A stretch of 64,000 nt of DNA from contig NW_023503632.1 of assembly GCF_014529535.1 (NCBI RefSeq), forward strand, positions 558,001-622,000, read 5' to 3'. The translations under genes and the position numbers were made by a program. A model generated the notes under the pieces. The model did no database searches and had not been told where the DNA came from. It was given only the letters and a program-made list of their open reading frames with translations. Numbering within the stretch: position 1 is the stretch's first letter; the number at the start of each line of letters is the position of its first letter. Below, one piece after another: positions 54,604 to 64,000 of this stretch. Source of the DNA: Bradysia coprophila. Taxonomy: Eukaryota; Arthropoda; Insecta; Diptera; Sciaridae.

Positions 54604-55040
54604 GATATCGCTGGATGTGACGCATTCTGCGCTTGTACGCAAAAACTGTAACAGGAAAAATTTGACCAAAGAAATTCTACAGTGAACGGCATCTCAAATG
54701 TCTCACTGTCATTTTTTTCAGAGAATGTCATTGTGAATTTGCAATGACACAATATAATTCTCAGAAATTTTTTTTCAGTGAGACATTTGAGATGTCGTTC
54801 ACTGTAGAAACAAAATTTTACCAAAAAAATTTTGCGTCACAAAGTGGCAGATGATTCGGACGTATTAGGACGTATTCTTGCCTATTTTAAAAAAATTCTT
54901 AAAAGTACTTTCCTCAACATCTGCCACTTGTGATGCAAAATTTTTTTTGGTAAAATTTTGTTTCTAGAATTTCTTTGGTCAAATTTTTGCTGTTACAGTT
55001 TTTGCGTACAAGCGGAGAATGCGTCACCTCCAGCGATATC
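54604..55040. mobile_element. Foldback element interrupted by the TA MITE
   Basis: GATATCGCTGGATGTGACGC at the left and its diverged complement at the right. The arms share ACGCAAAAACTGTAACA and TTTGACCAAAGAAATTCTA. The left arm is split by the MITE at 54680-54804; the right arm shows the empty site TTTCTAGAATTTC. Confidence 0.85.
54680..54804. mobile_element. Palindromic MITE with TA target duplication (copy 2)
   Basis: CAGTGAACGGCATCTCAAAT to the mirrored end; TA at 54678-54679 and 54805-54806. The intact opposite arm proves the TA duplication. Same family as 4214-4336. Confidence 0.92.
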
Positions 55041-55109
55041 AGTTGTTTTGGAAGTATGCACAGGGACTTGCGTCACTTTTACTCTTTTGAGTGTTTTTGA
55101 CTGATTGGC

Positions 55110-55330
55110 TATACAGCTAACCTTGTCTTCATCAGCGAGAACAACTTTTCCATTATCAAGCAACTTTCCCACCTTTTGAAAGTGTTTTCCGCGTATGGCT
55201 TTAGCAATACGCCAAAATATCTTATCACCAGCTTCCAGCCTCGACAGTGTTTGCCCCCAGTGGGAATTTCTATCAGAGTCAACGGCTCGGTCAATCAGCT
55301 TATTTCCAAAGTTCAGCATAGGTACCTTTG
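55110..55330 (-). pseudogene. Non-LTR retrotransposon polymerase fragment
   Basis: Minus-strand residues LIDRAVDSDRNSHWGQTLSR and KIFWRIAKAIRGKHFQKVG resemble the linker between endonuclease and reverse transcriptase in Jockey/CR1-type ORF2 proteins. No catalytic motif. Decayed. Confidence 0.55.
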
Positions 55331-55599
55331 ATGGTGGATTTATGTGCTGTATCGCTGCGGCTTTGCTATTTTCGTTTGAGCTGATTTCTCCGTTGAATAC
55401 ATGTTTTTGTGTTGACAGAAATATCGAAGTTCTTGTGCTTTATGCATGTCCCTTAGCTTCGAGAATGATATTGGAGAGTTTTTCTACAGCGGCATCCATT
55501 GGAATCAGTGGTGACGTTCGTTGCATTAAAGTCAGCATTCAAGTCTGTTGAAAATACAACGATGTGGTTGAAGAAACTCACGTTCCACGTCTCTATTCG

Positions 55600-56035
55600 A
55601 ATCGGATGTCACCACAACCTGCGAAATCAATTCAACTTCATCTGTTTGTGGACGCTGGCATGGAAGCTTATGCAGCTGTAGCATATTTTCGTGTGGAAGA
55701 CGAAAGTGGTGTCGACACTTGTATCGTTGGAGCAAAATCCAGAGTGGCTCCAATCAAGCCAATGTCTGTTCCAAGATTGGAATTGCAAGGTGCTGTTTTG
55801 GGTACGCGTTTAGCAGTGAACATCATACAAAGTCATAACGGTCTCACTATCGACAAAACCGTCATTTGGTGTGACTCTCGAACGGTTTTGTCCTGGTTAC
55901 ACTCGGACACTCGAAAATACAGTCAATTTGTCATTTTCCGAGTGGCGGAAATTTTGGAATTGTCTAACGATATGGAATGGCGTTGGATACCATCATTGGA
56001 AAATGTCGCAGATGAAGCAATAAAATCAGCCGAAA
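55600..56035 (+). pseudogene. BEL/Pao pol fragment (RNase H region)
   Basis: IQLHLFVDAGMEAYAAVAYF, AKSRVAPIKPMSVPRLELQG, IWCDSRTVLSWLHSDTRKY and EWRWIPSLENVADEA are the RNase H-like segment between reverse transcriptase and integrase in BEL/Pao elements. Nothing else of pol is nearby. The frame is open but lacks both ends. It is unlikely to serve the gag-only element at 8515-10506. Confidence 0.8.
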
Positions 56036-56739
56036 AATCTTACATTTAGTATCCCTGGTCTTCACCAAACCCTTTCAGGCCAATTAACTATCCGAGCCGA
56101 CCATTCAACGTCCGCCTGGATTAAAAATTTCCGTAAGACTTAATAACAAAATCAGAGCTTTCACAATTAAACAAATTTTACCCTGAATCGATAGATTCTG
56201 CACCTAAGCGTTCCTCGGACACGAATAGTAATTGCAACAAAGGATTAACAAACTAAATTAGCCAACTGATTAACAAGATAATTAAAGATTTAATCTGCAC
56301 GCGGAAAACGAGCGATGTTTCCGTTCAAATGAAAATTCTTATTTTAGTAAAAACGTCAACTCAACACTTGACATACTAGATTCATAAACGATATATCAAC
56401 AAAGTCAATTTTCTCATTCAGGTACTCCTTGTACGATCTCCAATTGGCTCGTCTAAAGTCAGCCGATCGAATAGCTATCAATGTGGGCCGAGTTTGGAGT
56501 AGTCGGAATGGAAGCTAAGAATGTGGAAGGAGTTACCCTTTTCATTTTATATGATAATGCCAGCGAAACATACTTTTCGGAATAATCTTCGAGATTTTGT
56601 TACATCGCAAAAGCAGTTTTCGGAGTAGGCGATGAACGAAAAGTAAAATTGAAAACTCAGAAACTTTTTGTCATTGGAACGGTCTGGATAAATTTCTAAA
56701 TTTTAAAGTAAAACGAAAGATTATTTTTATCTTATTGCC

Positions 56740-57789
56740 ATGACGCTCCCACTAACACACATTGAAGATTCGGGAGACATAGAGATATTTGTGGCAATGT
56801 CCAATCTCAATTTGGTTGACAGAAGTGTAGCAAAATATTTGGAATATTACAATTATGAAGTCAACCTGACCAGAGCAGCGAGAAGAAGATGGTATACTGC
56901 AGCGCTAGTTGCAAGGGGCGATGTAGGTCAAGTGATGAAGTTGTACAAAGAATACGAGAGAGATCCAGCGAGGGTTGCTAATATAAAAAATGCAGTTGAA
57001 ACAGACAGACGGAACTACCCGGTGTTTATATCGAAACATATTACTCCTGAGTTGGTGAATGCTATATTGAAACGTTATCCGAACCGAAGTGAAGACCATT
57101 ACGTAAAACGTTGGTTTTTCTATCTACATCCACGGTACACTCTCGTTCAAGTCAGAAGAAGGTTTTCGATACTTAGGTTGAAGTTGGCTAAAGAGGAATG
57201 GACGAAGTTTACTTATCTGATGCAGGAATACTACAACTATGATTTCGATCGTGCCGAGATTATAGAACAATGTTTCAATGAAATGGAGCAGTCAAGCAAA
57301 GGACAATATTTAAAACGTAAATACGGACCCGATTCCATTCCTACCATGTATCTTAGTAACAATTTGGAAGATCGCATCAGTGCCAAAATGTTGAAGCTGA
57401 ATAAGGAGCCTATCAATGACCTGGTTCTGAAGAGAAAATTCGAATCGATAATGAACGAAGACGGAGAAGTTAACGAAGAAGAATTCTACAAAATGGTTTT
57501 CTTTCGATACGGACACGACTATACGAAAAATGCAATTGTAGATATAGCGGACGGCTTCATTCTACACTACTATCAGCGAATTGAGGATGGCGACGATTCT
57601 GATGATGATGACGTCGTCTTCGTCGAGGACAACAACGATGAGAATGATGACGTTTCCTTAGGCGAGGTCAACAACGATGAGAGTGATGATGACGTCGTCG
57701 TCGACGACGACAATTACAATGATGATGATACTGGCAATGTTATTCCCAAACCGATGAAGATAGTGTTCGAAGCAAAGTATGAGCTGTGA
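56740..57789 (+). CDS. Unrecognised intronless 349-residue protein with acidic C terminus
   Basis: I do not recognise a family. The frame starts at a good ATG (preceded by TATTGCC) and runs 349 codons. The N-terminal ~270 residues are rich in Tyr, Arg and Lys with helical spacing and repeated Tyr/basic phrases (KYLEYYNYEVNLTRAARRRW, KRWFFYLHPRYTLVQVRRRF, YLMQEYYNYDF), perhaps two or more related helical repeats. The tail (about 280-335) is a run of Asp/Glu/Asn (DDDDVVFVEDNND, DDDVVVDDDN) that would be disordered, then a basic end. No signal peptide or membrane segment. The acidic tail is coded by GATGAT-type repeats, open to slippage. A nuclear or chromatin role is only a guess. It could be a retrogene or taxon-specific. 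Confidence 0.6.
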   Translation: MTLPLTHIEDSGDIEIFVAMSNLNLVDRSVAKYLEYYNYEVNLTRAARRRWYTAALVARGDVGQVMKLYKEYERDPARVANIKNAVETDRRNYPVFISKHITPELVNAILKRYPNRSEDHYVKRWFFYLHPRYTLVQVRRRFSILRLKLAKEEWTKFTYLMQEYYNYDFDRAEIIEQCFNEMEQSSKGQYLKRKYGPDSIPTMYLSNNLEDRISAKMLKLNKEPINDLVLKRKFESIMNEDGEVNEEEFYKMVFFRYGHDYTKNAIVDIADGFILHYYQRIEDGDDSDDDDVVFVEDNNDENDDVSLGEVNNDESDDDVVVDDDNYNDDDTGNVIPKPMKIVFEAKYEL

Positions 57790-58644
57790 AGATCGTCAAG
57801 GATAATGAAGATCGTCGAGAAACCGCAGCCGCAGAAGCCGCAGAGTCTTATTCTTCAAATAGTAATTTCTGGATTGTTTCTCTAAATCAAAATTAAACAA
57901 TTGAACAATAATTGTGGAATTCTTTTCTTTTTAACCTGAGCGAATGATTTCACTGAGACACCGATAGCTTGAAATCCAGAAATCCAGAAAACCTTAAAAC
58001 TTTCACATTTCCTTCCTTACGCGTTTTATAACGGCTAACCAAACAGACAAAAGTTTTCACTGCTGTCTTGTATCAGTGTGACAATTGTGAAGCGCTTGTC
58101 ACACATTTTTGAATCTTTTGTTACACTGATACATAGTTTCATAAAAATCCAGTAACAGAGCAAGTTTGTTCTCTCATAACACATTCGTCAATAGTGTCGC
58201 CACGAGTCAAGTGAAGGCTTTGATTCTTCTATTTTTACACGTTGGTACACGTGGAGTGTACACCTGAAACGAAACCCCATGCTTTCCACCTATGCAATGA
58301 AACCCATACTAAAGGAGTCAATCCTAGTCTATAGCAAATTATCATTTTCACCTATTTTTCGGTGCTACAGCTTGTAAACGATTTTTCTCCGAATTTTTCT
58401 CAGAATTCATGATAAAGGACCGGCCGTCATTTTTAGCGGTATATAGCGGCTTTCATACAAAAAATTTACCTCCTGGATAATTCACGCCGTAAGTGCGCCT
58501 TAAATTCAAACATAATCATAGAAACGCAGAAATAAATCTATAACGCAGACTTTTAAATCTCTATTCCAACTACACCAACCATACCAACCCAAAAAAAACC
58601 TAAATGTCACTCATTTGTTTGTTGATTTTTCCAATTTTCAAAAA
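57790..58644. other. Gene-free spacer
   Basis: No gene. Short inverted repeats (TTGTATCAGTGTGACAATTG and CACACATTTTTGAATC...ACACTGATACA, 58068-58133) form a small foldback. At 58476-58495 lies GATAATTCACGCCGTAAGTG, also found at 63926. Confidence 0.5.
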
Positions 58645-59314
58645 TCATAAAATGGAATTCTGCTGGTATGTTAATTTTCTGCATGTTTTGTTCGACGCAT
58701 TGTCAAAGTCCTTAGAAAAAATAAAACGCGCAAAATCCACCGATTCGATAATAGCATCGTTCATATTGGTATCGTCATCGCCAGGTTCATCATTCTCAAA
58801 ATGATTTCTCAAAATCCATTTAAACCCCACAGGCGGAACTTTCTGCAACTCTTCGTAAAGCTCTCTCAATTCCATTTCGCTTAAATCTCGATTCGTCGAT
58901 CGTGGAGGTTTCGGTATATTAAAGACTTCATCAACTGTATGAACATTGTTGGCTTCACTTGGTTTCGGAGCCCAACAGTCACTATCGGTCTTTGAAATTT
59001 CGTAATAAGGGGCCAACAAAGTTGCCGCAATATGGTGGCAGATCTCTAGCCCTCGAGGACATTCGCATTGAGCAGTCTCAACTTCTTAATCATCAGACAG
59101 GCGTATCTAAGAAATAAGTTAGCTTAAGGAAGCTATGGCTATAGTTAAAAGGAGCAATCATATGTACCTCAACGGCATATGTACGTTGTTTCATAGAAGC
59201 ATTCACTTTTCCTCTGATTATTTTGAGATTTCCGTCGAATGCAACCTCTTTCACATTTTTCGATTTAAAAGAATTTTCTCCTCTTTTAAAAAGATTGATT
59301 AGATAGACCTCCAC
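58645..59314 (-). pseudogene. SWIM zinc-finger protein fragment
   Basis: Minus-strand exons 59168 to about 59314 and 58645-59076 (intron 91 bp) encode VYLINLFKRGENSFKSKNVK, KVNASMKQRTYAVE, then TAQCECPRGLEICHHIAA, a SWIM motif CxCx(n)CxH. Downstream, DLSEMELRELYEELQKVPPV follows. Similar proteins in arthropods and cnidarians continue into a YqaJ-type exonuclease domain and often lie in repeat-rich DNA. Here the frame ends with NSIL and no 5' start or exonuclease was found, so it is partial or a relic. An unseen upstream exon could make it a real gene. Confidence 0.55.
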
Positions 59315-60140
59315 AACAGTATACAGCCTTGACTTTACTCATGAATTAAGAAGGAAAATTTTCTCTCCAAATGAAATATCGAGAGAAACACCCAAACACC
59401 AAGAATGTTAAAGTAGTTGGTCATCTAACAATAATGGCCAATCGACTTCGACTAATTATTAGCTCTTTAAGAACTCTAAACTTAACAGCCTCAATAAAAC
59501 AAACACACACACGCCACGGAGAACAGTGGCAGAGACGATTTTTTGCGACATGCGACAATACGACAAATTGGAACTCATTATCATTTTTGAAAATAATCAG
59601 CGCGTAAATTTTGAATTGTGAAACTGTCCAAACTTACCTCGGATTAATATCAGCAGTTTTGAATGATTTTACCAATTCCCGAAAAATAATAATACAATAT
59701 TTTCATGGCTCAACCATATATTTAATATTAAAAAACGTTATAAACAAATTAATTCAATGTGCGGCTGCTGAAGTCAAAATTTCGTTTTTTCTTTCTTTCT
59801 TTACCAGCAGTTTTTAAACAAAAAGATACGAAACGAGTGATTAGAGTCTTTTTCAAAGAAAGACAGTTACAGAATGACAGATATTTTTGATCTTCCATAC
59901 CTGGTTGGTTGTAAGTGGCCAAAAGTCGAAAAATGGGGTTTCGTAGTCCGGATTTCATTTCCGTAAGGTGACGAGGACACGGGCGTGTGTGGGTTCGTTG
60001 GAAAGCTGAGATCAAATACTCCTGGGGCAAATATTAATTTCATAAAATTTGCTGATTATCGGACGAAAATATGACTTCCGGAAAATTTCTCGAAATCAAT
60101 GTAACCTCGGTGAACTTTGATGAGTTCTGTGACCTCACTA
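59315..60140. other. Gene-free spacer
   Basis: No gene recognised. A CACACACACGCC run lies near 59505. Confidence 0.4.
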
Positions 60141-60265
60141 ATTATTTGATTAAATTATTACTTAATTATTACTTATTATGAATGTGGAGGACCTCAGCTT
60201 TATGCGTATCGCTGTAAAGCTGAGGTCCTCCAAATTCATAATAAGTAATAATTTAATCAAATAAT
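60141..60265. repeat. Near-perfect 125 bp hairpin
   Basis: ATTATTTGATTAAATTATTA...GGAGGACCTCAGCTTTA with an inverted match and a loop around TGCGTATCGC (60203-60212). Probably a small foldback MITE. Confidence 0.85.
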
Positions 60266-60285
60266 CAATCTCTTCTGACAATATT

Positions 60286-60553
60286 CAAATTGTAAGTTTA
60301 CAATTGTGGCAGTTGGAATCAAAAGACGCTATTTCCCCTTTGTCAAAGTGACGTTTAAACGTCAACTGAAAAAACAATATTCGAAGTAGTCACAAAATCA
60401 ATTACTTTTACTCAATTCTATTAGAGGAATGAAGAAAAGTAAACGATTTTGTGTGTACTTCGAATATTTTTTCGTTTGACATTTACAACGTCACTTTGAC
60501 AGATGAAAAAGACAGACTTTTGAGTCCAAATGTCACAATTGTAGTCAAATTGG
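60286..60553. mobile_element. MITE with CAAATTGTAAGT.. ends
   Basis: Left CAAATTGTAAGTTTACAATTGTG and right CACAATTGTAGTCAAATTGG. The arms share TTTGTCAAAGTGACGT, ATTCGAAGTA and AAAATCAATTACTTTT / AGTAAACGATTTTG. Confidence 0.75.
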
Positions 60554-60691
60554 AAAAAACGTGTTCAAATAATTGCTCAAATGCATTGCTTGGTATGTAC
60601 TGAACAGTAGATGAACAGAGTATACAAAACATCTTTCGCAAATACGAGTTATCAAGCGAATCTTTTGAAAGATTTCAGCAACTTTAATGGT

Positions 60692-60840
60692 GATATAGGG
60701 TAAAACTACCAAAATTGAGCCCCTACTGTAATACGAGTTTTCTATTGCATTTTCTTTTGTTTATTCGAATGAACAACGGAAAAGACAATAGAGGGCTTGG
60801 ATTACAGTAGCGACTCGGATTTGGTAGCTTACCCTATATA
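60692..60840. mobile_element. MITE with TATAGGGTAA ends
   Basis: TGATATAGGGTAAAACTACC at the left and GGTAGCTTACCCTATATATA at the right; inner CTACTGTAATAC / ATTACAGTAG. Confidence 0.75.
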
Positions 60841-60959
60841 TATGACGAGTGTGCAACACGGCGCGGCACATAAGTTCAGAAACTCACAGCTTTGTCTTTT
60901 CATTTCCATAATTTATTTATTTGATTCAGTAAAAAAACGATCTTTTCAATCAACAAATA

Positions 60960-61475
60960 TTACAATAAATAAAAATCATCCGCTCTATTACTTCCTAAAG
61001 TTCCAAGAATACATGCCGCATTGCCTCTTTGTATAGCAATAGAAATTTTCTGCAACAGATAATCTTTGGAACGTGGCTCCCCTGATGCTCTCTTCATCAA
61101 CGATCCCAACTTGTCAATAAATTTCTTTGTTTCTGGACCCATGCAACCTAATGATTCAAAGGCAAGGGGGGTAAATAAATAGTTTTCTTTAAGACGTATA
61201 TAATGATTATGCTTAAATCTCTCCGCTTTATCTGCAATAGACCCTGCTTTTTTAGAGGATTCACTGATGTATGAAGGTGAAGGAGCCAAAGTATCACGTA
61301 TTGTTACATCCCATAAAAGTGATTTTCCATGACTCCACGGAACTACTGTCATACCATCAGGTATTTTACCGTCGTCTCTAGAAATACCAGGTGGTTGCAA
61401 AATATTGGGAAATCCTGCAGAGGAAAATGCATGACCAAAAACATTATTGACAGAATCGTGTATAGCAATAATCCC
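60960..61475 (-). pseudogene. LINE 3' end, endonuclease domain fragment
   Basis: About 170 residues matching the C terminus of the LINE at 29782-31350: [20 protein letters not shown] (PDG of the endonuclease motif), [15 protein letters not shown], and an end in DDFYLL. It belongs to another subfamily (clearly diverged). The 5' side ends against a foldback element at about 61478. The stop codon again lies at the element end. Dead fragment. Confidence 0.8.
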
Positions 61476-61479
61476 TATT

Positions 61480-61630
61480 TTTTTTTTTTTATCGATGGAG
61501 AAACTAATTATAAGACACTTTGTCTCGTATGCTTTTTTTTAGAAATTATTTTGAAAGTCACTAAAAACACGAAAATTCGAATAGAAATGGTATGTCATCA
61601 AAAATTTTTGTATTTCGATTTTCTATTTTC
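61480..61630. repeat. Half of the ATCGATGG foldback element
   Basis: TTTTTTATCGATGGAGAAAC, TAAGACACTTTGTCTCGTAT and AAAAACACGAAAATTCGAAT match one arm of 51604-51921. The other arm is missing, probably lost by deletion. Confidence 0.75.
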
Positions 61631-61639
61631 CAGAAAAAA

Positions 61640-61745
61640 ATTTAGTTCCACAGTTTTTCATGCTCAATCACATGAGATAAAGAAAAAAGTCGAAAAACTT
61701 AAAGCGAGCGAGCCGACTTTTTCTGGCACAAGGGGCTGGACTATC
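61640..61745. repeat. Terminus of the 22557-24802 element family
   Basis: AAAAATTTAGTTC (compare 24688) and TTTTTCTGGCACAAGGGGCT followed by GGACTATC resemble the right end at about 24770-24804. Contains GCGAGCGAGCCGACTTTT. Confidence 0.5.
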
Positions 61746-62010
61746 AATGATTGTTTTTGTTTGTGTGGATCAGCTGAAAAACAGCTGAAGCAAATTCATG
61801 TTGAAATTTCTAACTGTAGTAGAAAAAACTAAACCGTTGCAATATAAGAACAAGTTTCTCAAGTCTGCTGTTCTGTTCTACCGTGATCCAAATGGACCTC
61901 AGCTATTTTATAGAAATCCTCAAGAACTTCATAGAGTGGTGACGCGGTTTGAAAATGTTGATTCTTATGGTAAAACTCACCACAATGTGAAAATCCAGCT
62001 TGTATTTCAG
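61740..62010. repeat. CAGAGGC-family hAT-like fragment
   Basis: TGTGTGGATCAGCTGAAAAA, GCTGAAGCAAATTCATGTTG and later AATGTGAAAATCCAGCTTGT match 47975-48085 in order. Confidence 0.6.
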
Positions 62011-62298
62011 ATATGTTTGGAACTGATTTCTATTTGTTGTAAATAATTAAAGCCAATTTTACAGAATTGAATCCCAAATAATTCAGAGGTTTTTATGAAT
62101 GTTCTAGCTCTTAACCTAACTACATTCATTAGGGTGGTAAAAATGCAACCTGGCCTTTGCATTTTACAAGTTCATGATTCTGTAAACAAAGAAACGAGAT
62201 GGTATTTTGACAACTTCAAAACGAAGTTTGTTCGCTAGAGAGGGTATTGATATCGCAGAATGTTCGATACAAATTCCTCTACTTCATTTCTTTGTATA

Positions 62299-62483
62299 TT
62301 TTCATGTGTCGGGGCCGAAAATGAGGGAGTTTCGATATTTTTCTCAGGTTTTCGACCCCTTACATGAAAATTTTTTTGAGTATCTGTTTCGGACGATTGG
62401 TTTTAGGCAATTTCGCTTGTTGTAGCCCGAACGAAGTGAGGGCTACATGCGAAAAACAATCGTCCAAAACAGATACACAAATA
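62299..62483. repeat. Two adjacent hairpins with GC-rich apices
   Basis: Hairpin 1, 62299-62369: TTTTCATGTGTCGGGGCCGA and its complement. Hairpin 2, 62387-62483: TATCTGTTTCGGACGATTG and complement, with GTAGCCCGAACGAAGTGAGG at the tip. No gene was recognised between 62484 and 63521. Confidence 0.7.
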
Positions 62484-63521
62484 ACTATTGTTGAACTACT
62501 TATGAGGCTTTACATTAACTGGAGGTCATCGTTCGTTTTTGTCGTTGCTGTTGTTTGCACCATTATTTTGAATTTAATGCGCACTTACGGTACGATCTCT
62601 GGCAAAAGCGAAAACTTGGAAGAAATAACACCTGCCGTGTAAACCCATTGATGTTTTGCCGGCGACGATATATGTACTTGCGTGACATTAAGAAAAGTCA
62701 ATTGAATAGAGTGTAAGACACAATAAAGAAATAAGACAAAAAAATTACGATTTCATTTGTGATTTGTAAGTTAAATGAAATTGATTGTATGAAGAAAGAA
62801 AAAAGCGAGTACTGGGGACACGACGACCATTTATTTGTAAAAAAAAAAATTGCTCGTCGATATGTTATACTGTTATCATGTTCCATCAAATTCGAACGAA
62901 ATACAAAAGGAAAATCAATAAATTGTTTTATCTCAATCACAAGCAATTACACCTATCAATCACCGCGAATTAGTTCCGACCTGCTACTTAGTACATCATT
63001 CGTTGTCTAAAAATGTTTGATTGTATATGATGGCACTAGTTCGGTCTTTCTGTTGATATCATACGAATAAGGTGAATTAGGGGAAAGTGCACTAATTTAG
63101 ACTTAAACTTCCCTAGATTTGGAGGATAAGCATTCTTCTAAAGCTTGTGTACAATGTGATTTTTTTCACACTAAAGTCGAAACTGACTTCATAGGTTCAC
63201 AAATTTACTGAAAATAGCCACTGGCTATCTACTTTGAAATGTTCAAGTATGTATGATACTAGTGCAGGCTTGGGATTACTATAATGACAAAATATTTCCC
63301 AAAAAAATATTTTCATGCGTCAAGAACGCGCTGCAAAAATGTTTCCCCGTTTAAAGAATGTATCCACGACGTAAACAGGCAAAGTAAAATCACGCGTCAA
63401 ATAACGCTTAAAAGTTCGTCCTAGTCTTCAGGACTTTGTCTGGGACAGATTCTGTTCCTTAGATCCCTAGTTTCTGTTCCGCAAGGTGGCTGGACATTTC
63501 TACACTGTCAATATCATCAGG

Positions 63522-63930
63522 AACGATATTATCGTTAACAAAACGATGATATCGTTAACAAAACGATGATATCGTTAACAAAACGATAATATCGTTAACA
63601 AAACGATAATATCGTTAACAAAACGATAATATCGTTAACAAAACGATAATATCGTTAACAAAACGATAATATCGTTAACAAAACGATAATATCGTTAACA
63701 AAACGATAATATCGTTAACAAAACGATAATATCGTTAACAAAACGATAATATCGTTAACAAAACGATAATATCGTTAACAAAACGATAATATCATTAACA
63801 AAACGATAATATCGTTAACAAAACGATAATATCGTTAACAAAACAATATTATCGTTAACAAAACGATATTATCGTTAACAAAACGATATTATCGTTAACA
63901 AAACGATATTATCGTTAACAAAACGATAAT
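63522..63930. repeat. 20-bp palindromic tandem array
   Basis: About 20 copies of ATCGTTAACAAAACGATAAT. Each unit contains the dyad CGATAATATCG and GTTAAC. Variants are ordered: GATATT first, then GATGAT, a long run of GATAAT, then GATATT at the end. Followed by TTCACGCCGTAAGTG. Confidence 0.93.
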
Positions 63931-64000
63931 TCACGCCGTAAGTGTGCCCAAAATTTGAATTTTAAGTGAACGATTCGATGAAAAAGTGAACCAAAAAATA

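Noticed and set aside
55600-56035. Helper pol gene for the gag-only element
   Set aside because: Only the RNase H-like segment remains; reverse transcriptase, protease and integrase are absent.
63522-63930. CRISPR array
   Set aside because: Units are contiguous 20-bp repeats with no unique spacers, in eukaryotic DNA.

Overview
The window is AT-rich eukaryotic nuclear DNA from an arthropod, most likely an insect. It holds spliced genes with very short introns (55-90 bp), a complete Suppressor of zeste 12 gene that reads most like the fly protein, secreted insect-type lipase and CUB proteins, and BEL/Pao, hAT-like, TA-flanked and R2-type endonuclease elements. A lower dipteran (midge or fungus gnat) is my best guess; that is inference from protein similarity, not proof. 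No bacterial operons, rRNA, CRISPR array or functional tRNA were seen.

Layout. 1-3.1 kb: a terminal uridylyl/poly(A) transferase gene (+), preceded by hairpin repeats and a MITE. 3.7-7.25 kb: a non-coding element with ~400 bp terminal inverted repeats, holding two more large palindromes and a TA-flanked MITE. 7.9-8.4 kb: two further foldback elements. 8.5-10.5 kb: a complete, very young, gag-only BEL/Pao retrotransposon. 12.3-18.0 kb: Su(z)12 (-), seven exons, introns loaded with MITEs. 18-25 kb: gene-poor, with a 2.2 kb inverted-repeat element at 22.6-24.8 kb. 25.3-26.4 kb: a secreted lipase (-). 26.7-29.8 kb: tandem repeats and a tRNA-derived SINE. 29.8-31.4 kb: a 5'-truncated LINE with a restriction-like endonuclease C terminus (-). 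36.3-41.3 kb: a UBE2Q-type ubiquitin-conjugating enzyme (+), six exons, with two hAT-like MITEs in its introns. 44.5-45.75 kb: a secreted CUB protein (-). 46.7-47.7 kb: a 35-bp satellite inside an inverted-repeat element, interrupted by a hAT MITE. 48.5-48.9 kb: a small cysteine-rich secreted peptide gene (-) with TATA and initiator. 49.6-55.0 kb: palindromes and repeats. 55.1-56.05 kb: decayed non-LTR and BEL pol fragments. 56.7-57.8 kb: an intronless 349-residue orphan with an acidic tail (+). 58.6-59.3 kb: a SWIM zinc-finger fragment (-). 60.1-62.5 kb: more MITEs and a second LINE 3' end. 63.5-63.9 kb: a 20-bp tandem array.

The host genes do not form one pathway. They cover RNA 3'-end tailing, Polycomb silencing, ubiquitin conjugation and secreted digestive or defence functions. 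The dominating structural theme is palindromes: more than a dozen foldback elements with arms up to 466 bp, several nested in each other. Gene models were built by eye from splice sites and reading-frame continuity. All seven exons of Su(z)12 and all six of the UBE2Q gene join in frame.
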